The notes below the pieces were generated by a model. It ran no database searches. It was given only the letters and a program-made list of their open reading frames with translations, and was not told where the DNA came from. Both the position numbers and the translations under genes were made by a program. Below are positions 37,186 to 48,284 of a DNA stretch of 61,631 nt, piece by piece. Source of the stretch: Streptomyces lonarensis (lineage in GTDB: Bacteria; Actinomycetota; Actinomycetes; Streptomycetales; Streptomycetaceae); contig NZ_JAAVJD010000006.1 of NCBI RefSeq assembly GCF_012033735.1, forward strand, positions 7,703 through 69,333. Direction: 5' to 3'. Each line of letters begins with the position of its first letter. Positions within the stretch are counted from its first letter, which is position 1.

Positions 37186-38373
37186 ATGGGTCCCCATCCC
37201 GCGGTCGCGGCGATACGCCTGGCGGTTCGCCGCACCCTGCAGGAACTGCTGCGCCCGAGCCCGGGCGCCGACCACCCCTCGGCTCCGCCGGCACCCAACG
37301 GCGTACCCGCCCCGCACCCGCATCATGCGTCCCCCCTCCCGGGCACACTCCCGCCGGAGGCCGTGCCGGACGCGCGGTCCCGGGCGTCGGCCGCCGGGCC
37401 CGACGTGCCGGCCGCCCGCGACCCCCGCCGCGACGCGCCCCTCGTCCTCGCCGCCTGCTCCGGCGGCGCCGACTCCACCGCCCTCGCCGCCGCCCTCGCC
37501 TTCGAGGCTCCCCGCCTCGGCCTGCGCGCCGGCGCCGTCACCGTCGACCACGGCCTCCAGGACGGCTCCGACGCCCGCGCCCACGAGGTCGCCGAACGGC
37601 TGACCTCCCTCGGCCTGGAACCCGTCGACGTCGCCACCGTCGAGGTCGGCCGCGACGGCGGCCCCGAGGCCGCCGCCCGCACCGCCCGGTACGCCGCGCT
37701 CGACGCGGCCGCCGACCACCACGCCGCCACCGCCGTCCTCCTGGGCCACACCCGCGACGACCAGGCGGAGACGGTCCTCCTCGGCCTCGCCCGCGGCTCC
37801 GGCACCCGCTCCCTGGCCGGCATGGCCTCCCGTACGGCCGGAGCGGGCGCCGACCGCGCCCACGGCCGCTACCTCCGCCCTTTCCTCACCCTGGACCGCG
37901 AGACCGTCCGCCGCGCCTGCGCCGAGCTGGGGCTGCCCGTGTGGGACGACCCCCACAACAGCGACCCGGCCTACACCCGCTCCCGCGTCCGGTCCCACGC
38001 CCTGCCCGCGCTGGAACAGGCCCTCGGCCCCGGCGTCACCGAGGCGCTGGCCCGCACCGCCCAACTCGCCCGCGACGACGCCGACGCCCTCGACTCCTGG
38101 GCGCAGCAGGCCGAACGCATGGCCACCCGCCCCGACGGCACGCTCGACATCGCGGCGCTGCACGCGCTGCCGCCCGCCGTCCGCCGCCGGGTGCTGCGCC
38201 GGGCGGCCATCGCCGCGGGCGCCCCCGCCGGCTCCCTGTTCGCCCGCCACATCGAGGAGACCGACCGGCTGATCACCGCGTGGCGGGGGCAGCGCCCGCT
38301 GAACCTGCCGGGGCGTGTCGAGGCTCGCAGGCAGGGTGGCAGACTGGTCCTGGAGCAGGCCGGCCGCCGGTGA
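37186..38373 (+). CDS. tilS: tRNA(Ile)-lysidine synthase
   Basis: 395 residues. The PP-loop ATPase motif is [14 protein letters not shown] near residue 90, followed by VDHGLQDGS and [20 protein letters not shown], characteristic of TilS. A Pro/Ala-rich N-terminal extension of about 80 residues makes it longer than many homologues. The enzyme converts cytidine 34 of tRNA-Ile(CAU) to lysidine, which is essential for AUA decoding. Start ATG 37186. It lies upstream of hpt on the same strand, with 114 bases between. Confidence 0.93.
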   Translation: MGPHPAVAAIRLAVRRTLQELLRPSPGADHPSAPPAPNGVPAPHPHHASPLPGTLPPEAVPDARSRASAAGPDVPAARDPRRDAPLVLAACSGGADSTALAAALAFEAPRLGLRAGAVTVDHGLQDGSDARAHEVAERLTSLGLEPVDVATVEVGRDGGPEAAARTARYAALDAAADHHAATAVLLGHTRDDQAETVLLGLARGSGTRSLAGMASRTAGAGADRAHGRYLRPFLTLDRETVRRACAELGLPVWDDPHNSDPAYTRSRVRSHALPALEQALGPGVTEALARTAQLARDDADALDSWAQQAERMATRPDGTLDIAALHALPPAVRRRVLRRAAIAAGAPAGSLFARHIEETDRLITAWRGQRPLNLPGRVEARRQGGRLVLEQAGRR

Positions 38374-38487
38374 CGGGCGGCGGCGGACGACCCGGCCACC
38401 GGGCAGCCGCCGCCGGACCGCGACCGCGGGGTCCGGCCCGTTGGCCAGCCGCCGGGACAACGGCGGGCCGCGCAGGACCAGCAGAGA

Positions 38488-39060
38488 GTGGCGAGGGTGC
38501 TAGAGAAGGATCTGGGCGACGACCTCAAGTCGGTGCTCATCACCAAGGAAGAGATCGACGCCAAGCTCGCCGAGCTGGCGGCTGCCATCGACGAGGAGTA
38601 CGCGGGCCGCGACGTCCTGCTCGTCGGGGTGCTGAAGGGCGCCGTCATGGTGATGGCGGACCTCGCCCGGGCGCTGTCCTCGCACGTGACCATGGACTGG
38701 ATGGCCGTCTCCTCCTACGGCGCCGGCACCCAGTCCTCCGGCGTGGTCCGCATCCTCAAGGACCTGGACACCGACATCAAGGGCAAGCACGTCCTGATCG
38801 TCGAGGACATCATCGACTCCGGTCTGACGCTGTCCTGGCTGCTGTCCAACCTCGGCTCCCGCGAGCCCGCCTCGCTGGAGGTGGTGACGCTGCTCCGCAA
38901 GCCGGACGCCGCCAAGGTCGACATCGAGGTCAAGTGGGTCGGCTTCGACATCCCCAACGAGTTCGTCGTCGGCTACGGCCTCGACTTCTCGGAGCGGTAC
39001 CGCAACCTGCCGTTCGTCGGCACGCTCGCACCGCACATCTACGGCGGCACCGAGGACTGA
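38488..39060 (+). CDS. hpt: Hypoxanthine phosphoribosyltransferase
   Basis: 190 residues. The PRPP-binding signature is [14 protein letters not shown], the N-terminal active-site loop is [17 protein letters not shown], and the C-terminal [17 protein letters not shown] is family-typical. It salvages hypoxanthine and guanine. The GTG at 38488 gives an N-terminus like that of other Streptomyces Hpt proteins; a second GTG at 38497 is the alternative, as no strong ribosome site decides. The gene is followed by its own hairpin. Confidence 0.94.
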   Translation: MARVLEKDLGDDLKSVLITKEEIDAKLAELAAAIDEEYAGRDVLLVGVLKGAVMVMADLARALSSHVTMDWMAVSSYGAGTQSSGVVRILKDLDTDIKGKHVLIVEDIIDSGLTLSWLLSNLGSREPASLEVVTLLRKPDAAKVDIEVKWVGFDIPNEFVVGYGLDFSERYRNLPFVGTLAPHIYGGTED

Positions 39061-39113
39061 CCGCCCGCCGTCGGCGGTGGCGCGGCATCCGCTGTCCCAT
39101 CGCCGCACGGCGG

Positions 39114-39138
39114 CCCGCACCGGCACTGCCGGTGCGGG
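39114..39138 (+). terminator. Terminator after hpt
   Basis: A perfect 10-bp stem (39114-39123 with 39129-39138) with a 5-base loop lies about 55 bases downstream of the hpt stop. It implies that ftsH has a separate promoter. Confidence 0.7.
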
Positions 39139-39594
39139 ATGGCGCTCCGGCATCGGTCGCCCGGCGGCCCGGGCGGTCGGCGGGTACACCCGGACGGCCC
39201 AGCCGCCGCCGTCCGGCCGCCGCTCCGCGGCCGTCACCGGCCCTCCCGCGCAGGCGGATCGGGCACGGGGACGCGCCCGGGCGCCACAGGCCGTACGTCC
39301 GATGGGGCGTGACGGGGTGACGTCGCGGAACGTCCGGGCCGCCTGCTCCGTTGGAGGAGGTGGAAGGGCCGACACCGCGACTGAACCCGGCCGGTTCCCG
39401 GTCCCGAAGAGCGCCGGGGGCCGCCCCCGGTGTACCGTCGCGGAGCATCAGACAGTTGTCGGCTTGTTCGGCTTGTTCCGACGCCGGGCGCGCGCCGGCG
39501 GGGAGAGGACACCGTACGCACAGCGGATCCCGTCCGGGGGCTGTGCCTCGATGCGGCAGGAGGAACGGGGCGGCGCAGCCCCGTATGGAGAGAC
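39139..39594 (+). other. Leader region upstream of ftsH, no gene seen
   Basis: With the hpt terminator this makes a 534-bp gene-free stretch. It should contain the ftsH promoter. A slightly A+T-richer patch lies at 39445-39480 (TCAGACAGTTG, GGCTTGTTCGGCTTGTTCC, with a CGGCTTGTTC direct repeat), but no clear -35/-10 pair was found. The frame open from 39430 into ftsH is not supported as coding because it lacks a ribosome site. Confidence 0.4.
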
Positions 39595-41910
<2,316 letters not shown>

Positions 41911-41929
41911 CAGCAGCAGCGCACTCCAC

Positions 41930-41971
41930 CCGGTGGGCCGGGCACCGCACACGCGGTGCCCGGCCCACCGG
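41930..41971 (+). terminator. Very strong terminator after ftsH
   Basis: A perfect 19-bp stem (41930-41948 with 41953-41971) with the loop ACAC, followed by TCTTCT. This is the longest perfect hairpin in the window. Confidence 0.92.
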
Positions 41972-42104
41972 TCTTCTGCGGCGCCCGGCCGCCCCGCCCG
42001 CCGGCCCGGCGGACCGGAATGTCCGGCGCCCGGCACAACGTCTAGGCTGGTGGCGCGCACACACGTGTCCGACCGGGGCGCGCGTACGAGGGAACGAGGG
42101 ACGT

Positions 42105-42719
42105 ATGACTGACCCGGTGACGCGGGCCGCCGACGGCGCAGGCGGCGCTCACGGCGAGTTCGACGAGAAGCGTGCCGCGGCGGCCGTGCGCGAACTGCTG
42201 ATCGCGGTCGGCGAGAACCCGGACCGCGAGGGCCTCCGTGACACCCCCGCGCGCGTCGCCCGCGCCTACCGCGAGATCTTCGCGGGGCTCTGGCAGGAGC
42301 CGGAGGACGTCCTCACCACCACCTTCGACCTGGGCCACGACGAGATGGTGCTGGTGAAGGACATCGAGGTCATGTCCTGCTGCGAGCACCACCTCGTGCC
42401 GTTCGTCGGGGTCGCCCACATCGGCTACATCCCGTCCAGCAGCGGCAAGATCACCGGTCTCTCCAAGCTGGCCCGCCTGGTCGACGTCTTCGCCCGCCGC
42501 CCGCAGGTGCAGGAACGGTTGACCACCCAGATCGCCGACGCGATGATGCGCATCCTCGAACCGCGGGGCGTCATTGTGGTGATCGAGTGCGAGCACATGT
42601 GCATGACCATGCGCGGCGTCCGCAAGCCCGGGGCGAAGACCACCACCTCGGCCGTCCGCGGCCAGCTCCGCGACGCGGCCACCCGCTCCGAGGCGATGAG
42701 CCTGATCCTCGCCCGCTGA
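42105..42719 (+). CDS. folE: GTP cyclohydrolase I
   Basis: 204 residues. The zinc and active-site motifs are [10 protein letters not shown] and [13 protein letters not shown], with [21 protein letters not shown] and the RPQVQERLT helix between them. It catalyses the first step of tetrahydrofolate synthesis. ATG 42105 is preceded by GAGGGAC. It follows ftsH as in other Streptomyces, but the other folate genes are not found downstream within this window. Confidence 0.96.
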   Translation: MTDPVTRAADGAGGAHGEFDEKRAAAAVRELLIAVGENPDREGLRDTPARVARAYREIFAGLWQEPEDVLTTTFDLGHDEMVLVKDIEVMSCCEHHLVPFVGVAHIGYIPSSSGKITGLSKLARLVDVFARRPQVQERLTTQIADAMMRILEPRGVIVVIECEHMCMTMRGVRKPGAKTTTSAVRGQLRDAATRSEAMSLILAR

Positions 42720-42862
42720 GCGGGGGAGCGGGGAACGTCGGGCGGCTCAGTACGCGGGCGTGCCGGTGGTAGCCCGGACGGTCACCGGTTCAGGCGGCGG
42801 CCGGTACCGGAAGCCCGGCACGGACGGTGACGTCCGCAGCCCCTGCTCCGACGCTCCGGCCG

Positions 42863-43561
42863 TCACTCCATGCCCTTCTTGCCCGGCGTCCAGAAGGGTT
42901 TGGTCAGAACAGCACGCCGGTCCCAGCCCGCTTCCTGGACGAGCACCCGCCGCACTGCCTGCACGTCCCGCGCCTCTCCGGCGACATAAGCGATGCCGCC
43001 CGGCGCGGGAGCGAGCCGCCGTACCGCGTCCGCCGGCGACGTCTCGCCGCGGAGGACCCACTCCAGCCGGTCGCCGTATGTCAGGGGCAGCCGGTCCGCA
43101 GCTGTCGCCGTCTCGATGCAGCCGGAGACGACGGCGTCCGCGGGCAGTGCCGCGAGCATCGCACCGAACGCGACCGAGGCCGTCTCGTCGCCGACGAAGA
43201 CGTGATGTGCGGCCTCGGGGCGCAGCGTGAAGCCGCCCTCGGGGCGCCGAAGCCGTACCTGTGCGCCCGGTGCGACGCTGCGTCCCCATCGTGCGCCCGG
43301 TCCGTCCGCCGCGTGGTCCAGTACGCACAACTCGACGGCGCCCGACGGGTCGTAGTGCCAGATCGAGTAGGTACGGAGGGTGAGTCCGCCGACCAGGACC
43401 CGCACCTGTTGTCCTGGTTCCACCGCCAGACCGGCCAGTTGCGGGCTCTCGATGCGCAACCGACGTGTCCGGGAGCTGAGCTGCTCGGCCCCGGTGACGG
43501 TGCCGCGTATCGTCAGCAGGTCCAGGACAGGGTTCAGGACGGGGTTCAGAACGGAGGGCAT
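42863..43561 (-). CDS. Siderophore-interacting protein (FAD-dependent ferric reductase family)
   Basis: 232 residues. The N-terminal FAD-binding barrel contains LRTYSIWHYD (the RxYS flavin motif) and VELCVLDHA...GPGARWGRSV. The C-terminal NAD(P)H-type domain has HHVFVGDETASVAFGAML and ends IAYVAGEARDVQAVRRVLVQEAGWDR. The family reduces ferric siderophores in the cytoplasm. It is the second gene on the minus strand after a MerR regulator, with 238 bases between. No siderophore synthesis or uptake genes are adjacent. Confidence 0.9.
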   Translation of the reverse strand: MPSVLNPVLNPVLDLLTIRGTVTGAEQLSSRTRRLRIESPQLAGLAVEPGQQVRVLVGGLTLRTYSIWHYDPSGAVELCVLDHAADGPGARWGRSVAPGAQVRLRRPEGGFTLRPEAAHHVFVGDETASVAFGAMLAALPADAVVSGCIETATAADRLPLTYGDRLEWVLRGETSPADAVRRLAPAPGGIAYVAGEARDVQAVRRVLVQEAGWDRRAVLTKPFWTPGKKGME

Positions 43562-43799
43562 GCAGGGGGCTCCTCATCGGGGCGGGGTGTCGTACCGAGC
43601 GGGGCGGAACCCCATGGTGCGCGGTGGACGCGGGTTCGCGACAGTGACTTGTCGGGTCGACGTACGCGTGACCGGCGATCGCGGCCCTCTGTCACCGCTC
43701 GGCAGCGACGGTCGCCGCAGCCGTTCCCGCCGGGCCTTCGTCAAACCGCCGCAGAGCACCGCGCGCCACGGACACATCGACGGCGCGACTGCGGCACGG

Positions 43800-44600
43800 T
43801 CACCCGTCCGGCGCGGAGACGTCCCGGCCGTCGGCCGGTTCCCCGGCCGCCGGGCCGCTGCCGGCCGTCTCGACAGCGGTCTGCTTCTCGGCCACCAGCA
43901 TCTCGTTGACCCGGCGCAGCACGTCGAGGTGCGCCTCGTGGTAGAACTCGACCAGCGAGTGCAGGACGACCGACCGGGCGACGGCCTCGTCATGCCGGGA
44001 GTACGAACCCACGTCGTCGAAGACCGGGTACTCCGCCTGCTGGCGGCGGACCTCGGGAACCATCCGGCGGGCGATGTCCTGCCGCACCTCGTCCGGCGCG
44101 TCCGGCGGGAGCGCGTCGAACTCGGCGGAGACCTCGCTGCGCGGCTCCGCCATCTGCCGCTCGAACTCGGTCATCGCGGAGGGCGTGAGGAAGCTGGAGA
44201 ACGCGACCAGGAACGCCCGGTCGTTGGCGGGCAGGTCCTTGATCGAGGTGGCGAGTCCGGCGGGCAGGTCCAGGGAAGCCCGCTCGTCGAGGATCGCCGC
44301 GAGCTCCCGTCGCAGCCGCTGCTGCCGCTCGATGCCCGCGGCCAGTTCGGCGTCCAGCGCCCGGAGTACCTGCTCCACCTCGTCGTCCGGTGCCTCGGCA
44401 GCCGGGATGTCCGACAGGGACACCCCGAGATCGACCAGCCGCCGGATGCGGAGCAGCCGCACCAGATGCGCGGCGCCGTACCGCTTGTAGCCGTTGTGCG
44501 CCCGCTCGGGCTCCTCCAGCAGGCCGATCTTGTGGTAGTGCCGCACGGTCTTCAGCGTCGTCCCGGCCAGTTCGGCCAGCTGACTGGTGCTCCACGCCAC
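43800..44600 (-). CDS. MerR family transcriptional regulator
   Basis: About 266 residues. The N-terminal winged HTH reads WSTSQLAELAGTTLKTVRHYHKIGLLEEP with NGYKRYGAAHLVRLLRI, the MerR consensus. A coiled-coil linker and a long helical C-terminal effector domain follow. The GTG at 44600 is chosen because the HTH begins right after it and GGAAGG lies upstream; the 46 codons before it are low-complexity and unsupported. The neighbouring flavoprotein gene may be its target. Confidence 0.88.
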   Translation of the reverse strand: MAWSTSQLAELAGTTLKTVRHYHKIGLLEEPERAHNGYKRYGAAHLVRLLRIRRLVDLGVSLSDIPAAEAPDDEVEQVLRALDAELAAGIERQQRLRRELAAILDERASLDLPAGLATSIKDLPANDRAFLVAFSSFLTPSAMTEFERQMAEPRSEVSAEFDALPPDAPDEVRQDIARRMVPEVRRQQAEYPVFDDVGSYSRHDEAVARSVVLHSLVEFYHEAHLDVLRRVNEMLVAEKQTAVETAGSGPAAGEPADGRDVSAPDG

Positions 44601-44866
44601 CGGATCGTCCCTTCCCCGCGCTCCTCCACCCCCGACGGCCGCACCGCGCCCGCCCACCGCCGCCGCGGTGGGCGGGCGTCGGGACGTCGGAGGCCCCGGA
44701 AGCTCCCATTCAAAACCGTGCCCCGGGGGCAGGGTCAATCCCGTGGACGGACGGACGGCACCGGCTGCCGAAGCGACGCGCCGTCACCGGGTGTTGACCG
44801 TGCCCCAAGGGCATGGAGTGCGATGGGTCGCGAACCCGACCGAGAAACCGGCTCTGGAGACCCCAC

Positions 44867-46375
44867 ATGAAACGACGACGCCCGATCGTCCGGACATCCG
44901 CCCTGGTGGCAGTCCTCGGCCTCAGTGTTCCCCTCGCCACCGCCCACGCAGCCACCGAGGACCCGAACGGTCCCGACGTGGAGTGGAGCGCCTGCCCCGA
45001 CGACGTGCTCGCCGAAGCGGCCCCGGTCGACCTGGAGTGCGCCACCGTGTCCGTTCCGGTGGACTACGCCGACCCCGACGGGGACCACCTGGACCTGCTG
45101 ATATCGCGGGTGGCCAGCAACAACCCCGAGCAGCGCCGCGGCACCCTCATGCTCAACCCCGGCGGGCCCGGCGGCTCCGGACTCTCGCTGCCCGCACTCC
45201 TGGTCAACCAGGGCATACCCAGCAGCGTGCTGGACACCTACGACCTCATCGGCATGGACACCCGCGGCGTCGGCCACTCGACGCCGGTCAGCTGCGGGTT
45301 CACGCTGGAGGGCGACTACTACTCCAACATCCCGCCCTTCGCGCCCGACGACGCGGCCGTGCTCCGCCAGGCGGACATCGCACGCCAGGCCGCCGAGGAC
45401 TGCGAGGCCAACGACAAGAACGGGCACCTCCCCCACATGTCGACGGCGAACATCGCCCGCGACCTCGACTCCATCCGCGCCGCGCTGGGGGAGGAGAAGA
45501 CCAGCTTCCTCGGCTACTCCTACGGCTCGGCGCTCGGCGCCGCCTACGCCTCGATGTTCCCCGAGCAGTCCGACCGGATCGTGCTCGACAGCATCGTCGG
45601 CGACACCTTCCTGGACCACGACGGCATGCGCCGCTTCGGGCACGGGATGGAGGAGGTCTTCCCCCACTTCGCCGACTGGGCCGCGGCGCGCCACGACAGC
45701 TACGGGCTCGGCAGCACCCCGGAGGAGGTCCGCGAGACGTACTTCTCCCTCGCGGAGAGCCTCGACGAGACGCCCGTCGCCGGCTTCGACGGCAGCCTGA
45801 TGCGGCACATGAGCTTCGGCATGCTCTACAAGCCCACCCAGTACGCCAAGCTCGCGCAGCAGTGGCAGGCATTCGCGGCCGGGGACGCCGAGACGGTGCA
45901 GCTGCTCCAGGACGACGACACCGTCCCGACCGAGCCGGTGTCGATCATCGACAACCCGCTGTCGGTCTTCGCCGCGGTCACCTGCAACGACGTGAAGTGG
46001 TCCACCGATGTGGACGACTACCGGCAGGCCGTCGCCGAGGACCGCGAGGCCTACCCGCTGTTCGGTGCCGCCGGCGCCAACATCAACCCGTGTGCGTTCT
46101 GGCCCTTCGAGCAGACCGAACCGCCGGTCGCCGTCGACGACGACGGCCCGCAGAACGTGCTGCTGGTCCAGAACAAGCTCGACCCGGCGACCCCGCACCT
46201 CGGCGGTGAGATGCTCCGCGAGAAGTTCGAGAACCGTTCGCGGATGGTCAGCGTGGACGACGCCGGCCACGGCGTCTACGTCCTCAGCGGCAACTCCTGC
46301 GCGCTGAACACGACCACCCGCTACCTGGTCGACGGCGAGATGCCCGAGGACGACGTCCTCTGCGCCGCCGACTGA
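44867..46375 (+). CDS. Secreted alpha/beta hydrolase, TAP-type (tripeptidyl aminopeptidase-like)
   Basis: About 502 residues. A Sec signal (KRRRPIVRTSALVAVLGLSV, cleavage near AHAATED) precedes the hydrolase fold. The oxyanion segment is [12 protein letters not shown], the nucleophile elbow is GYSYGSALGAAYA, and the C-terminal TAP-like domain provides the Asp (NKLDPATPH) and His (DDAGHGVY). Such enzymes remove N-terminal tripeptides or related groups from secreted substrates. Start: ATG 44867 with CTGGAGAC upstream. A second, lipid-anchored TAP-type enzyme lies about 2 kb downstream. Confidence 0.9.
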   Translation: MKRRRPIVRTSALVAVLGLSVPLATAHAATEDPNGPDVEWSACPDDVLAEAAPVDLECATVSVPVDYADPDGDHLDLLISRVASNNPEQRRGTLMLNPGGPGGSGLSLPALLVNQGIPSSVLDTYDLIGMDTRGVGHSTPVSCGFTLEGDYYSNIPPFAPDDAAVLRQADIARQAAEDCEANDKNGHLPHMSTANIARDLDSIRAALGEEKTSFLGYSYGSALGAAYASMFPEQSDRIVLDSIVGDTFLDHDGMRRFGHGMEEVFPHFADWAAARHDSYGLGSTPEEVRETYFSLAESLDETPVAGFDGSLMRHMSFGMLYKPTQYAKLAQQWQAFAAGDAETVQLLQDDDTVPTEPVSIIDNPLSVFAAVTCNDVKWSTDVDDYRQAVAEDREAYPLFGAAGANINPCAFWPFEQTEPPVAVDDDGPQNVLLVQNKLDPATPHLGGEMLREKFENRSRMVSVDDAGHGVYVLSGNSCALNTTTRYLVDGEMPEDDVLCAAD

Positions 46376-46432
46376 CCCGCCCACCCCGCACACCCCGCGC
46401 CACCGGCCCCGGTCCACCGGAGTACGGACGCG

Positions 46433-46477
46433 AAGCCGCCGCCCCGGCCGCCCTCACCGGCTCCGGGGCGGCGGCTT
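46433..46477 (+). terminator. Terminator after the first TAP-type gene
   Basis: A perfect 15-bp stem (46433-46447 with 46463-46477) with a 15-base loop, flanked by AA on the left and TT on the right, so it could work in both directions. Confidence 0.82.
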
Positions 46478-46723
46478 TCACGTCGGCAGGACGGCCCCAG
46501 CGGCGTCCACCCCGGAGCCACCGGCCGTGGAGCGGGGCGGTGCTCTCTGCCCGCGTCACGGCACCGGGCCTGCCCGGGCGTGCGGAGATCGGGCGCCGAC
46601 GTCATCCGTCGCGGCGCACGGCGCGTCGCTGCGTGGGCCGTCCTGTCGGCCTCCGCGGAGAGCCTCGGGCGTCGTCGCTCAGCAACGGCTGAGCGCCCCC
46701 GGGAAGCTGCGCTCCTCTGCCAC
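46478..46723. other. Remainder of a 348-bp convergent intergenic region
   Basis: Between the converging TAP-type and TetR genes. It holds the two terminator hairpins listed separately and nothing else I can support; the open frames crossing it are compositional. Confidence 0.5.
46676..46695 (-). terminator. Probable terminator after the second TetR gene
   Basis: An 8-bp stem CGCTCAGC/GCTGAGCG (46676-46683 with 46688-46695, loop AACG) lies about 30 bases past the TetR stop on the minus strand. Confidence 0.5.
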
Positions 46724-47347
46724 TCACGGGACCGCCTCGTCACCGTCGCGAGCCGGAGCGTAGGAGCGGAGCACTCGGTGCACCGCTGCTTCCGCGACAG
46801 CACGGACGTCCTCCTCGCGCAGCGGCCGGGGAGACAGTCCGGCGCTGAACGAGAAGCCTTCGACCAGGGAGTGGAGATGGAGCACCTCACGGTCCAGTGC
46901 CTCCTCCTCGATCGAGCCGGGAGGTAGCGCCTCGACCAGCAGCGAGCGGATCGCTGCCATGGTGGCCGACGCGGTCGCGGCGACCTCCGCCGCGAGCGCC
47001 GGGTCCGTTCGTGCCATGACCCGGTATTCGAGGAGAGCCGCGTTCTCCTTCCGTTCCTGTTCGTTCGTGGGAGCGACGAACGTGATGACGTCGGCGATAC
47101 GGGTGGCCGGGTCGCCGGAGAGCCTCGGATTGCGGTTCACGGCTCGCCGGATGAGCGTGCTGAGCGTGAACCGCATGACCTCGCCCAGGGTGTCGCCGAA
47201 GTAGTGGCGGATGCTGCCGACGGCCAGACCGGATCGTGCGGCGATGCGGGCGAGGGTCACTGTCCGGAGCCCGTGCGCGTCGATCTCGTCGATGACGGCA
47301 TCTGCGACCTGCTCGCGGCGGAGGTCCGGGTCGACTCGTTTCGGCAT
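46724..47347 (-). CDS. TetR/AcrR family regulator (BetI-like)
   Basis: About 207 residues. The HTH domain reads RREQVADAVIDEIDAHGLRTVTLARIAARSGLAVGSIRHYFGD. The helical C-terminal domain (RVMARTDPALAAEVA, LHLHSLVEGFSF) resembles the BetI/YcdC-type ligand domain. ATG 47347 (MPKRVDPDLRR) is preferred to the upstream ATG 47362. A perfect palindrome 39 bases upstream is the likely autoregulatory operator shared with the divergent membrane-protein gene. Confidence 0.9.
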   Translation of the reverse strand: MPKRVDPDLRREQVADAVIDEIDAHGLRTVTLARIAARSGLAVGSIRHYFGDTLGEVMRFTLSTLIRRAVNRNPRLSGDPATRIADVITFVAPTNEQERKENAALLEYRVMARTDPALAAEVAATASATMAAIRSLLVEALPPGSIEEEALDREVLHLHSLVEGFSFSAGLSPRPLREEDVRAVAEAAVHRVLRSYAPARDGDEAVP

Positions 47348-47385
47348 GGCGCCAGCATACATCGAAGTGGCATGCCTGTGCTACG

Positions 47386-47411
47386 TTATCTAGCATGACC
47401 AAGCTAGATAA
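47386..47411. promoter_or_regulatory. Perfect palindromic operator for the TetR regulator
   Basis: TTATCTAGC (47386-47394) and its exact complement GCTAGATAA (47403-47411) are separated by eight bases. The dyad is strikingly A+T-rich for this genome and lies between the divergent tetR (start 47347) and membrane-protein (start 47463) genes. Arm length and spacing fit a TetR dimer site. Confidence 0.75.
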
Positions 47412-47462
47412 ACCGTCGGGCGGTGCGCCCCGACAGCCCGCGGGACCGAGGAAGGGAGTGCC

Positions 47463-48014
47463 ATGAGCGGCGCGGAGGAGACCTGGCCCGACGAGTCCGG
47501 GGCCGGACGCGAACAGGACGACGCCCTCCTCGGACTCGAAGGGCTCGACAGGCTCGAAGGTGCTCTCGGGGGGACCGCTCCTCGACCGGGTGCGCCGTTG
47601 CCGCGGTTCCGGCCCTCGCCCTCGCTCCAGCGGACACGCTTCGCGATCGAGTCGGCCGATGGGGCGACGATCACCGTGGACGTGGACCACGCGTCACAGC
47701 AGGCCTCGATGTACCGGAACAACCAGCATGTGCGGACTGCCGAGATGCCGGCGCGGTTCGCGGTGGGGCACGACCGGGTGGAGGTCGCGGCGACCCGGTA
47801 CGGGATGCAGCGGATCCACCTGGTGCGTGCGGACGGTACGCAGCGACGCCTCGACCCCGCTCCCGGGACCCCCGAGCACTGGCGTGACCAGCTGTCGCGT
47901 CGTCACCCGAGAGTGGGGCGAACCCTGGCCGCCGGCGCGGTGATCGTCCTGGCCGTGAACCTCGCCGTCCTCGCGCCGCAACTACTCGAAGCCGTCTCCC
48001 ACTCGGCGATCTGA
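47463..48014 (+). CDS. Membrane-anchored hypothetical protein, probably truncated by an in-frame TGA
   Basis: 183 residues from ATG 47463 (ribosome site AAGGGAG). An acidic N-terminus is followed by a beta-rich cytoplasmic domain (RTRFAIESADGATITVDVDHAS, MPARFAVGHDRVEVAATRYGMQRIHLVRADG) and one membrane helix near the end (TLAAGAVIVLAVNLAVLAPQ). The family is not named, but I recall similar proteins with two membrane helices. The missing second helix is encoded in the same frame just after the TGA at 48012-48014. It is divergent from the TetR gene and shares its palindromic operator. Confidence 0.7.
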   Translation: MSGAEETWPDESGAGREQDDALLGLEGLDRLEGALGGTAPRPGAPLPRFRPSPSLQRTRFAIESADGATITVDVDHASQQASMYRNNQHVRTAEMPARFAVGHDRVEVAATRYGMQRIHLVRADGTQRRLDPAPGTPEHWRDQLSRRHPRVGRTLAAGAVIVLAVNLAVLAPQLLEAVSHSAI

Positions 48015-48170
48015 GCGCGCTTCGCCGCGCCGCTCAGCTTTCCCGTGGCACTGCCGGCGTGGGCGAACACGGCGCTTGCCCTCACGGCGGCGCTCGCCGG
48101 CCTCGAGCGTGCTCTCACCTTCCGCCACAACCGTCTCCTGGACGTCGACACCGACGGCGTCGACACCTGA
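48015..48170 (+). pseudogene. In-frame continuation of the membrane-protein gene after a TGA
   Basis: Reading on in the same frame past the TGA gives about 51 codons to the next stop at 48168-48170, with PVALPAWANTALALTAALAG as a good second membrane helix and a charged tail (ERALTFRHNRLLDVDTDG). Codon bias stays Streptomyces-like. A TGG-to-TGA change would explain the break. A separate tiny gene from GTG 48048 is possible but has no clear ribosome site. Confidence 0.55.
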
Positions 48171-48284
48171 CGGATTCCACCATGCCGCCGTCAACAGGAG
48201 CACCACTCGCAGCTCCTCCGCCGGACCGCTGCCGGCACCACCGCGGACACACCAGCAGAACTCTGACAAGCCCAGGAGGGAACC

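Noticed and set aside
39430..39594. N-terminal extension of FtsH to an upstream GTG
   Set aside because: The extra 55 residues are Arg/Gly-rich without export or membrane features. The family begins just before the first membrane helix, as it does from GTG 39595.
46580..46927. Open frame on the plus strand opposite the end of the second TetR gene
   Set aside because: It overlaps the real TetR gene and its terminator, with no domain or ribosome site.
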